Positions 55,419 through 62,036 of a DNA stretch of 64,000 bases are shown piece by piece. A program made the position numbers and the translations under genes. The notes under the pieces are model-generated. The model did not search any database. It saw only the letters and a program-made list of their open reading frames with translations, and was not told the DNA's origin. The stretch lies in NCBI RefSeq assembly GCF_000720635.1, contig NZ_JOCF01000037.1, positions 62,001 through 126,000 on the forward strand. The letters run 5' to 3'. The first letter of the stretch is position 1, and every line of letters starts with the position of its first letter. The DNA comes from Streptomyces sp. NRRL WC-3742 (GTDB lineage: Bacteria; Actinomycetota; Actinomycetes; Streptomycetales; Streptomycetaceae).

Positions 55419-56840
55419 TCATGCCTCCACGGCGATGTCGGCGGTCAGGTCGGCGGGGGCGGCCAGTCGGCCCAGGACGGCGGTCGCGGCGGCCACCTGC
55501 GGGGAGACCAGGTGGGTGCGGCCACCCTTGCCCTGCCGGCCCTCGAAGTTGCGGTTCGAGGTGGAGGCGCAGCGCTCGCCGGGGGCCAGCTGGTCGGGGT
55601 TCATGCCCAGGCACATCGAGCAGCCGGCGTGGCGCCATTCGGCCCCGGCGGCGGTGAACACCTTGTCCAGGCCCTCCTCGACGGCCTGCAGGGCCACGCG
55701 CACCGAGCCGGGCACGACCAGCATCCGCACGCCGTCCGCGACCTTGCGGCCCTCGATGACGGCGGCGGCGGCCCGCAGGTCCTCGATCCGGCCGTTGGTG
55801 CACGATCCGACGAACACGGCGTCGACGGCGACCTCGCGCAGCGGGGTGCCGGCCGTCAGGCCCATGTACGTCAGGGCGTTCTCGGCGGCCAGGCGCTCCT
55901 GCGGGTCGGCGAAGTCCTCCGGGTTCGGGACGTCCGCGCCGAGCGGGGCGCCCTGGCCGGGGTTGGTGCCCCAGGTGACGAACGGGGTCAGCTCGTTCGC
56001 GTCGATGAAGATCTCGTGGTCGAAGACGGCGTCCTCGTCGGTGGCGAGGGTCTTCCAGTACGCGACGGCGGCGTCCCACTCCTCGCCCTGCGGGGCGTGC
56101 GGACGGCCCTCGAGGTAGGCGAAGGTGGTCTCGTCCGGGGCGATCATGCCGGCCCGGGCGCCCGCCTCGATGGACATGTTGCAGACGGTCATCCGGGCCT
56201 CCATGGACAGGCTCCGGATCGCCGAACCGCGGTACTCCAGGACGTAGCCCTGGCCGCCGCCGGTGCCGATCCTCGTGATGATCGCGAGGATCAGGTCCTT
56301 GGCGGTGACGCCCTCGGGCAGGTCGCCCTCGACGGTGATCGCCATCGTCCGGAACGGCGCCAGCGGCAGGGTCTGGGTGGCCAGCACGTGTTCGACCTGG
56401 CTGGTGCCGATGCCGAACGCCAGTGCGCCGAAGGCGCCGTGGGTGGAGGTGTGGGAGTCGCCGCAGACCACGGTCGTACCGGGCTGGGTCAGGCCCAGCT
56501 GCGGGCCGACCACGTGCACCACGCCCTGCTCGATGTCGCCGAGGGAGTGGATGCGCACGCCGAACTCGGCGGCGTTGCGGCGCAGGGTCTCCAGCTGGAC
56601 CCTGGACACCGGGTCGGCGATCGGCTTGTCGATGTCGAGGGTGGGGGTGTTGTGGTCCTCGGTGGCGATGGTCAGGTCGGTGCGGCGCACCGGGCGACCG
56701 GCCAGGCGCAGCCCGTCGAACGCCTGCGGGCTGGTGACCTCGTGGAGCAGGTGCAGGTCGATGTAGAGGAGGTCGGGCTCGCCCTCCGCCCGCCGTACGA
56801 CGTGGTCGTCCCAGACCTTCTCAGCGAGTGTCCGTCCCAT
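55419..56840 (-). CDS. leuC: 3-isopropylmalate dehydratase large subunit
   Basis: 473 residues. Fe-S ligand cysteines lie in FVGSCTNGR and in [32 protein letters not shown] and [17 protein letters not shown] are diagnostic. ATG 56840 with GGAGGG 7 nt upstream. The leader carries a 16-bp palindrome (56902-56917). Regulated by NdgR in S. coelicolor, whose homologue is divergent here. Confidence 0.98.
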   Translation of the reverse strand: MGRTLAEKVWDDHVVRRAEGEPDLLYIDLHLLHEVTSPQAFDGLRLAGRPVRRTDLTIATEDHNTPTLDIDKPIADPVSRVQLETLRRNAAEFGVRIHSLGDIEQGVVHVVGPQLGLTQPGTTVVCGDSHTSTHGAFGALAFGIGTSQVEHVLATQTLPLAPFRTMAITVEGDLPEGVTAKDLILAIITRIGTGGGQGYVLEYRGSAIRSLSMEARMTVCNMSIEAGARAGMIAPDETTFAYLEGRPHAPQGEEWDAAVAYWKTLATDEDAVFDHEIFIDANELTPFVTWGTNPGQGAPLGADVPNPEDFADPQERLAAENALTYMGLTAGTPLREVAVDAVFVGSCTNGRIEDLRAAAAVIEGRKVADGVRMLVVPGSVRVALQAVEEGLDKVFTAAGAEWRHAGCSMCLGMNPDQLAPGERCASTSNRNFEGRQGKGGRTHLVSPQVAAATAVLGRLAAPADLTADIAVEA

Positions 56841-56901
56841 CGGAATCCCTCCAGCCGGCCGCGTTGCCGGCCTTCTCGTGTCGTCGGGTCTTAGCCTTCA
56901 C

Positions 56902-56917
56902 CGCCCCGCGCGGGGCG
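56902..56917 (-). promoter_or_regulatory. Palindrome in the leuC leader
   Basis: CGCCCCGCGCGGGGCG, perfect 16-nt palindrome between the expected leuC promoter and its start. No Leu-rich leader ORF was found, so classical attenuation is not supported. Confidence 0.5.
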
Positions 56918-56984
56918 CGTTCGCGCGACCTGCGCGCCGGACCCTGTCCACGATGCGGACACTCTGACGAGGCCACATCCTGGA

Positions 56985-56997
56985 TGTCTCCCGGGCT
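56985..56997. promoter_or_regulatory. Candidate NdgR operator near leuC
   Basis: ACATCC-T-GGATGT, a perfect 6-1-6 dyad in the divergent region. Size fits an IclR-type operator; identity with the NdgR site is inferred. Confidence 0.4.
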
Positions 56998-57035
56998 GCT
57001 GCATCCAGAGTGGCGCTTTTCCGGGAAGATTGAAC

Positions 57036-57064
57036 TTGCGTCTCGCGGACTGAGACTGCAGTCT
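57036..57064 (+). promoter_or_regulatory. ndgR promoter, probably leaderless
   Basis: TTGCGT, 17-nt spacer, CAGTCT, then 6 nt to the ATG of ndgR. No SD is present. The -10 overlaps the palindrome at 57053-57064. Confidence 0.5.
57053..57064. promoter_or_regulatory. 12-bp palindrome overlapping the ndgR -10
   Basis: AGACTGCAGTCT, perfect dyad. Binding there would block the ndgR promoter, so autorepression is plausible. Confidence 0.5.
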
Positions 57065-57070
57065 TAGCGC

Positions 57071-57784
57071 ATGGACAACTCTAGCGGCGTCGGCGTTCTC
57101 GACAAGGCCGCTCTGGTGCTCAGCGCACTGGAGTCGGGCCCCGCCACGCTGGCGGGGCTGGTCGCCGCCACCGGTCTGGCGCGCCCCACCGCCCACAGAC
57201 TCGCCGTCGCACTCGAACACCACCGTCTCGTCACCAGGGACATGCAGGGGCGCTTCATCCTCGGCCCCCGCCTGTCCGAACTCTCCGCCGCTGCGGGCGA
57301 GGACCGGCTGCTCGCCACCGCGGGCCCGGTCCTGACCCACCTGCGCGACGTCACCGGCGAGAGCGCACAGCTCTACCGCCGGCAGGGCGAGATGCGGATC
57401 TGCGTAGCCGCCGCCGAGCGGCTCTCCGGCCTGCGGGACACCGTCCCGGTCGGCAGCACCCTGCCGATGAAGGCCGGCTCGGCCGCCCAGGTCCTACTGG
57501 CCTGGGAGGAGCCCGAGCGGCTCCACCGGGGCCTCCAGGGCGCCCGGTTCACCGCCACCGCGCTCAGCGGCGTACGGCGGCGCGGCTGGGCCCAGTCGAT
57601 CGGCGAGCGGGAGCCGGGCGTCGCGTCCGTCTCCGCGCCCGTGCGCGGCCCCTCCAACCGCGTGGTGGCCGCCGTCTCCGTCTCCGGCCCGATCGAGCGC
57701 CTGACCCGCCACCCGGGCCGGCTGCACGCCCAGGCCATCATCGAGGCCGCGAACCGGCTCACCGAGGCGCTGCGCCGCAGCTGA
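57071..57784 (+). CDS. ndgR: IclR family regulator NdgR
   Basis: 237 residues. Winged helix MDNSSGVGVLDKAALVLSAL / LVAATGLARPTAHRLAVALE, then the IclR ligand domain (VGSTLPMKAGSAAQVLLAWE; GVASVSAPVRGPSNRVVAAV). NdgR of S. coelicolor controls leucine and other amino-acid genes and affects antibiotic production; identity and location divergent from leuCD support the name. The MDNSSG start fits the known protein. Confidence 0.93.
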   Translation: MDNSSGVGVLDKAALVLSALESGPATLAGLVAATGLARPTAHRLAVALEHHRLVTRDMQGRFILGPRLSELSAAAGEDRLLATAGPVLTHLRDVTGESAQLYRRQGEMRICVAAAERLSGLRDTVPVGSTLPMKAGSAAQVLLAWEEPERLHRGLQGARFTATALSGVRRRGWAQSIGEREPGVASVSAPVRGPSNRVVAAVSVSGPIERLTRHPGRLHAQAIIEAANRLTEALRRS

Positions 57785-57831
57785 GCGGCGAACTCTCCCC
57801 CACCGACACTCCCCCACCCACCCCCACGAAG

Positions 57832-57861
57832 AAGGCCCCGCTCGGATGCGAGCGGGGCCTT
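57832..57861 (+). terminator. ndgR terminator
   Basis: Perfect 12-bp stem AAGGCCCCGCTC/GAGCGGGGCCTT, 6-nt loop, followed by TCG. Confidence 0.75.
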
Positions 57862-57895
57862 TCGCGGTGCTTCCGCACGGGTACGGGAAAAGCAA

Positions 57896-57918
57896 AAAGG
57901 CCCCGAATCGGGGCCTTT
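57896..57918 (-). terminator. tRNA cluster terminator
   Basis: Perfect 10-bp stem AAAGGCCCCG/CGGGGCCTTT, 3-nt loop, followed on the minus strand by TTTTTGCTTTT-type sequence. Ends the tRNA transcript. Confidence 0.85.
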
Positions 57919-57926
57919 CCAATTTC

Positions 57927-58001
57927 TGGCTGGGGTACCAGGACTCGAACCTAGACTAAATGAACCAGAATCACTCGTGCTGCCAATTACACCATACCCC
58001 A
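57927..58001 (-). tRNA. tRNA-Gln (CUG), CCA encoded
   Basis: Complete cloverleaf: acceptor TGGGGTA/TACCCCA, anticodon loop TTCTGGT (anticodon CTG), T-loop TTCGAGT, discriminator G. 3' CCA is encoded (57927-57929). Last gene of the array. Confidence 0.95.
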
Positions 58002-58051
58002 ACACAAAGCAAGGGCCGATGGGGACCACCCACCGGCTTCATGCTCTGGAG

Positions 58052-58124
58052 TACCCCCGACCGGATTCGAACCGGCGCTACTGCCGTGAGAGGGCAGCGT
58101 GCTAGGCCGCTACACAACGGGGGC
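58052..58124 (-). tRNA. tRNA-Glu (CUC), copy 1
   Basis: 73-nt cloverleaf: anticodon loop CTCTCAC (anticodon CTC), T-loop TTCGAATC. CCA is not encoded. Same sequence as the next two copies. Confidence 0.95.
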
Positions 58125-58150
58125 TTCCTGGCGGTTCCTCGCGGAACCAG

Positions 58151-58223
58151 TACCCCCGACCGGATTCGAACCGGCGCTACTGCCGTGAGAGGGCAGCGTG
58201 CTAGGCCGCTACACAACGGGGGC
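58151..58223 (-). tRNA. tRNA-Glu (CUC), copy 2
   Basis: Identical in body to copy 1; 26-nt spacer between them. CCA not encoded. Confidence 0.95.
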
Positions 58224-58250
58224 TTTCCAGGCGATCCCTTGCGGGATCAG

Positions 58251-58323
58251 TACCCCCGACCGGATTCGAACCGGCGCTACTGCCGTGAGAGGGCAGCGTG
58301 CTAGGCCGCTACACAACGGGGGC
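58251..58323 (-). tRNA. tRNA-Glu (CUC), copy 3
   Basis: Identical in body to copies 1 and 2; 27-nt spacer with a short GATCCC/GGGATC hairpin before copy 2. CCA not encoded. Confidence 0.95.
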
Positions 58324-58368
58324 TTGATCTTCAGTTGTTGCCGTTCGGCCGTCACCGACCGTACTGCG

Positions 58369-58440
58369 CTGGGGTACCAGGACTCGAACCTAGACTAAAT
58401 GAACCAGAATCACTCGTGCTGCCAATTACACCATACCCCA
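58369..58440 (-). tRNA. tRNA-Gln (CUG), CCA not encoded
   Basis: Body identical to 57930-58001, but the 3' side reads GCG instead of CCA. First gene of the array in transcription order. Confidence 0.95.
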
Positions 58441-58548
58441 CCAGAGTTGAACCCCTGCGGGCCCTTCTCAGGCGTTGCGCCTCTCGTTCGGTCCCTTCCG
58501 AGGGGCTTTCGTTCCCTCGTCCGTTCCCTCCCGGGCGGCGCAGAAAGA

Positions 58549-58577
58549 ACATTACCCGACGTCTGCCCTGGCTCCAA
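58549..58577 (-). promoter_or_regulatory. tRNA cluster promoter
   Basis: Minus strand TTGGAG (58577-58572), 17-bp spacer, TAATGT (58554-58549). Predicted start near 58542, about 100 nt before the first tRNA. Confidence 0.65.
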
Positions 58578-58630
58578 AATCGATAACCCCAGGCAGCGGC
58601 CGGGAGGCCGGAAGGTGGCCCCCGGGTGCG

Positions 58631-58661
58631 CCGAGGGCCCGGCACCTGGCCGGGCCCTCGG
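58631..58661 (-). terminator. gltX terminator
   Basis: Perfect 12-bp stem CCGAGGGCCCGG/CCGGGCCCTCGG, 7-nt loop, 30 bp after the gltX stop. Confidence 0.7.
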
Positions 58662-58690
58662 GCGTGCTCGGACGAGCGTCAGGAGGCCGT

Positions 58691-60190
58691 TCAGGCCGCC
58701 GGCAGGGCGTCCAGGGCGGAGCGCAGGCGGCGCAGCGTCTCGGGGCGGCCCAGCAGCTCCATCGACTCGAACAGCGGCGGCGAGACCCGGCGGCCGGTGA
58801 CGGCCACCCGCAGCGGCGTGAAGGCGAACTTGGGCTTGATGCCCAGGCCGTCCACCAGCGCCTCGCGCAGCGCGGCCTGGATCGGCTCCGGGGTGAAGTC
58901 CTCGAGCTCCTCCAGCGCCTTGACGCTGGCCTCCAGGACGGGGCGGGCGTCCGCCGTCAGGGCCTTGGCCGCGTCGGCGGGGTCGACGGTGAAGTCCTCG
59001 GGCGCGACGAACAGGAAGCCGGCCATGTTGACGATCTCGCTCAGCACGACCATCCGCTCCTGGGTGAGCGGCGCCACCTTGGCGAGCAGGTCGAGCTGTT
59101 CGGCGCTCGGCTCGGCCGGCAGCAGGCCGGGGGCCTGGAGGAACGGCACCAGGCGCTTGACGAAGTCCTCCGGGGCCAGCCGGCGGACGTGCTCGGCGTT
59201 GATGGCCTCGCACTTCTTCAGGTCGAAGCGCGCCGGGTTGGAGTTCACCTTGGCGATGTCGAAGGCGGCGACCAGCTCGTCCATGTCGAACAGGTCGCGG
59301 TCATCGGTGAGCGACCAGCCCAGCAGGGACAGGTAGTTGAGCAGGCCCTCGCGGATGAAGCCGGCCTCGCGGTACATGTTGAGCGACGCCTGCGGGTCGC
59401 GCTTGGAGAGCTTCTTGTTGCCCTCGCCCATCACGTACGGCAGGTGGCCGAAGTGCGGGGTGGTGCCGGCGCCGACGCCGATCTCGGCCAGGGCCTCGTA
59501 CAGCGCGATCTGCCGCGGGGTGGAGGAGAGCAGGTCCTCGCCGCGCAGCACGTGGGTGATGCCCATCAGGGCGTCGTCCACCGGGTTGACCAGGGTGTAC
59601 AGCGGGGCGCCGTTGGCGCGGACGATGCCGTAGTCCGGCACGTTCTCCGGCTCGAAGGTGAGCGTGCCCCGGACCAGGTCGTCGAAGGAGATGGTCCTGT
59701 CGGGCATCCGGAAGCGCAGGATCGGCTCGCGCTTCTCCAGCTTGTAGACCGCGACCTGGTCCTCGCTCAGGTCCCGGCAGTGGCCGTCGTAGCCGGAGGG
59801 CTTGCCGGCGGCGCGGGCGGCCTCGCGGCGGGCGTCCAGCTCCTCGGTGCTGCAGTAGCAGTGGTAGGCGTGGCCGGCCTCGTGCAGGCGCTCGGCGACG
59901 TCGGCGTAGATGTCCATCCGCTGCGACTGGCGGTACGGCGCGTGCGGGCCGCCGACCTCCGGGCCCTCGTCCCAGTCCAGGCCGAGCCAGCTCATGGCGT
60001 CGAGCAGCTGGTGGTACGACTCCTCGGAGTCGCGGGCGGAGTCGGTGTCCTCGATCCGGAAGACCAGCTTGCCGCCGGTGTGGCGGGCGTAGGCCCAGTT
60101 GAACAGGGCCGTGCGCACCATCCCCACGTGGGGGTTGCCGGTCGGGGAGGGACAGAAGCGAACCCGGACGTCCGGGTCAGTGTTAGCCAC
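58691..60190 (-). CDS. gltX: Glutamyl-tRNA synthetase
   Basis: 499-residue class I synthetase. HIGH-like [32 protein letters not shown] at ~257. Streptomycetes lack GlnRS and use this enzyme to misacylate tRNA-Gln, with GatCAB correcting it; that is family knowledge, consistent with the adjacent tRNA-Glu and tRNA-Gln genes. GTG 60190 overlaps the stop of the upstream FAH-family gene by 8 bp. Confidence 0.96.
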   Translation of the reverse strand: MANTDPDVRVRFCPSPTGNPHVGMVRTALFNWAYARHTGGKLVFRIEDTDSARDSEESYHQLLDAMSWLGLDWDEGPEVGGPHAPYRQSQRMDIYADVAERLHEAGHAYHCYCSTEELDARREAARAAGKPSGYDGHCRDLSEDQVAVYKLEKREPILRFRMPDRTISFDDLVRGTLTFEPENVPDYGIVRANGAPLYTLVNPVDDALMGITHVLRGEDLLSSTPRQIALYEALAEIGVGAGTTPHFGHLPYVMGEGNKKLSKRDPQASLNMYREAGFIREGLLNYLSLLGWSLTDDRDLFDMDELVAAFDIAKVNSNPARFDLKKCEAINAEHVRRLAPEDFVKRLVPFLQAPGLLPAEPSAEQLDLLAKVAPLTQERMVVLSEIVNMAGFLFVAPEDFTVDPADAAKALTADARPVLEASVKALEELEDFTPEPIQAALREALVDGLGIKPKFAFTPLRVAVTGRRVSPPLFESMELLGRPETLRRLRSALDALPAA

Positions 60191-60983
60191 GCTTGATCAC
60201 CTTGTTGGTGAGAGTGCCGATGCCTTCGATGGAGACGGCGACCTCGTCGCCGACGTTGAGGGGGCCCACCCCTTCGGGCGTGCCGGTGAGGATGACGTCG
60301 CCGGGCAGCAGCGTCATGGCCTCGGAGATGTGGACGATCAGCTCGGCGACCGAGCGGACCATCCGGGAGGTACGGCCGCTCTGGCGCAGTTCCCCGTTGA
60401 CCGTGGTGGTGAGGGCGAGGTCGCCCGGGTCCACGTCGGTCTCGATCCACGGGCCCAGCGGGCAGGCGGTGTCGAAGCCCTTGGCCCGGGCCCACTGGCC
60501 CTCGCGCTTCTGGACGTCGCGCGCGGTGACGTCGTTGGCGCAGGTGTAGCCGAGGATCACCTCGGGCACCCGGTCCAGCGGCACCTCGCGGCACATCCGG
60601 CCGATCACCACGGCGAGTTCGCCCTCGAACTGGACGTCCGAGGAGAACGGCGGGTACGCGATGCTCTCGGTCGGGCCGATCACGGAGGTGGAGGGCTTGA
60701 AGAAGGTGAGCGGGACGTCGGGGACGTCGTTGCCCAGCTCGGCCGCGTGCGCCGCGTAGTTGCGGCCGACCGCCACGATCTTGTTGGGGAGCATCGGGCT
60801 CAGCAGCCGGACGTCCTGGAAGCGGTAGCTCTCGCCGGTGGGCTGGGGTTGGCCGAACGGGTGGCCCGCCAGCGCGTGGACGACCAGCGAATCGGGCTGG
60901 GAGGGGTCGCCCTCCACCACGCCGAAGGAGACGCTGCCGGCGGCAGGGCTTCCTTCCCGAACGGAGAACCTGGCAATGCGCAC
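60183..60983 (-). CDS. Fumarylacetoacetate hydrolase family protein
   Basis: 266 residues. [15 protein letters not shown], the metal ligands in [13 protein letters not shown] and [14 protein letters not shown], and [19 protein letters not shown] match FAH-family hydrolases/decarboxylases (e.g. 2-hydroxyhepta-dienedioate isomerase or acylpyruvase). The substrate is uncertain. GTG 60983, GAGGGG 10 nt upstream. Coupled to gltX, a link conserved in streptomycetes as I recall. Confidence 0.92.
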   Translation of the reverse strand: MRIARFSVREGSPAAGSVSFGVVEGDPSQPDSLVVHALAGHPFGQPQPTGESYRFQDVRLLSPMLPNKIVAVGRNYAAHAAELGNDVPDVPLTFFKPSTSVIGPTESIAYPPFSSDVQFEGELAVVIGRMCREVPLDRVPEVILGYTCANDVTARDVQKREGQWARAKGFDTACPLGPWIETDVDPGDLALTTTVNGELRQSGRTSRMVRSVAELIVHISEAMTLLPGDVILTGTPEGVGPLNVGDEVAVSIEGIGTLTNKVIKRG

Positions 60984-61147
60984 GGCTGGGACACCCCTCG
61001 CTTCGTTCGGCCGCCCGGAGCGCTCCCGGGCGCTGGTGGGCGCCCCGCCCGAGGTGGGCGCGGCCCCGTCAATCGTCGCCCAGGCTATCGCGCCGGGTCC
61101 GCGCCGACCGCTTTGCCCCTGTTCGGCGGCGGTGTCCGGGCATGCGC

Positions 61148-61186
61148 GAGGGCGCCGTCGCCGGCTGTCGCGGCGGCGGCGCCCTC
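61148..61186 (-). terminator. Terminator of the 72-codon gene
   Basis: Sixteen-bp stem with one mismatch (GAGGGCGCCG/CGGCGCCCTC outer part), 7-nt loop, 42 bp after the stop on the minus strand. Confidence 0.6.
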
Positions 61187-61228
61187 GGTCCGTACAGGGG
61201 CCGGTCGAGCGGGCTCGGTCGGGCAGGC

Positions 61229-61447
61229 TCAGTCGCGCGGGGCGACGACCGGGGCGACCATCAGCTGGACGCGGCGCGGGTTGGCGGTCTTGGCCGGCAG
61301 CTCCGTCGCGTAGGTGAGGACGTCCTCGGGCTTGCGGGCGCCCGGGATCGAGGCGAAGTCCTCGACCGAGGCCAGGGTCGTCCGGCGCGGGTTCGCCGTG
61401 GGGCGGCTGGACAGCGTGGACGTGGTGGCCTTCTTCGCCAGGGACAT
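61229..61447 (-). CDS. Small protein of unknown function (72 aa)
   Basis: MSLAKKATTSTLSSRPTANP begins the product; a TANPRR motif occurs at about residues 18-23 and again at 54-59, flanking a predicted helix EDFASIPGARKPEDVLTYAT. No Cys, no signal peptide, no membrane helix; net basic. Codons after the ATG are essentially all G/C at position 3, strong coding evidence. ATG 61447 has GAGGTG 6 nt upstream. Terminator after it and a 589-bp regulatory region before it: a single-gene transcript. I do not recognise the family. Confidence 0.75.
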   Translation of the reverse strand: MSLAKKATTSTLSSRPTANPRRTTLASVEDFASIPGARKPEDVLTYATELPAKTANPRRVQLMVAPVVAPRD

Positions 61448-61510
61448 CGAGTGCACCTCGGTGGTCGCGGCCGGGCGGATCACGGGGATCTCGGTACCGG
61501 CCTGAGTGAT

Positions 61511-61550
61511 TCCGAAAGGTTCCGAATGGTTCGGAGGGGTTCTGGGCAGG
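61511..61550. repeat. Four phased 10-bp direct repeats
   Basis: tccgaaaggt, tccgaatggt, tcggaggggt, tctgggcagg in exact 10-bp register on the plus strand, degenerating rightwards. Lies 64-103 nt upstream of the 72-codon gene start. One unit per helical turn is typical of protein-binding iterations. Confidence 0.6.
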
Positions 61551-61630
61551 CTGATGGGGCCGTGCGCCGGAGACAGCCAGGGTACGAGATCGCATTCCAC
61601 AGAGACCGTGACCAAAGCTACACATTACTC

Positions 61631-61646
61631 TGTGAGTTTGCTCACA
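61631..61646. promoter_or_regulatory. CRP-like dyad TGTGA-N6-TCACA
   Basis: TGTGAG-TTTG-CTCACA, a perfect dyad matching the E. coli CRP consensus TGTGA-N6-TCACA; the Streptomyces Crp motif is related. It lies just upstream of a minus-strand TAATGT. Confidence 0.5.
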
Positions 61647-62036
61647 AATTCGTTTGCAAAAGCCGGATTTCCGACATTTCGCCGCAACGGAAATTCCCGG
61701 CGAACCTCGCATTCCGGACATCTCCACAGGTCTATGAATCTTTTCGATCTCCCGCCCGCTTGGCATGTATCAGGCGAGTGTCCGAAAAAGGCGGTATTCC
61801 GGTCCGGTTACCGCACAGTCCGTGAAACGCCGCACGCGGTCGGTAGTGCTGGGCGGCGAGTTCCGGCGGCCCTTGTTGGGATTCCCCGGCTGTGCTGGAA
61901 TGCCACGGACCGTGGGTAGGGAGAAGTCCACCCCGGCGACCCGCACGCCCGGACCGGCCGGGATGCGGATGGAAACTCGACACCGTCCAGGCCGTGGTGA
62001 CGCGGCGGGACGCCCGGTCCAGAGGTTGCGACGCCA

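Larger units (their letters stand above)
61448..62036. other. Divergent regulatory region between the 72-codon gene and cvnA
   Basis: 589 bp, distinctly AT-richer at 61570-61800 than the rest of the window. Contains decameric direct repeats (61511-61550), a TGTGA-N6-TCACA dyad (61631-61646) and a minus-strand TAATGT (61627-61622) that may be a -10. The open frame on the plus strand (61506-61919) lacks Streptomyces codon usage. Confidence 0.6.

Noticed and set aside
56841..56945. Leucine attenuator peptide before leuC
   Set aside because: The only short frame in the leader lacks Leu codons and does not overlap competing hairpins convincingly.
58052..58323. Regularly spaced ~73-bp repeats resembling a CRISPR array
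   Set aside because: The repeats fold into complete tRNA-Glu cloverleaves with anticodon CTC; spacers are short and similar, and no cas genes are near.
57960..58398. Open frames containing repeated TPDRIRTGATAVRGQRARP peptides
   Set aside because: They are translations of three tRNA-Glu genes and are a well-known annotation artefact.
61506..61919. 137-codon plus-strand frame before cvnA
   Set aside because: Codon usage and amino-acid composition are not Streptomyces-like, and it coincides with the AT-richer regulatory region.
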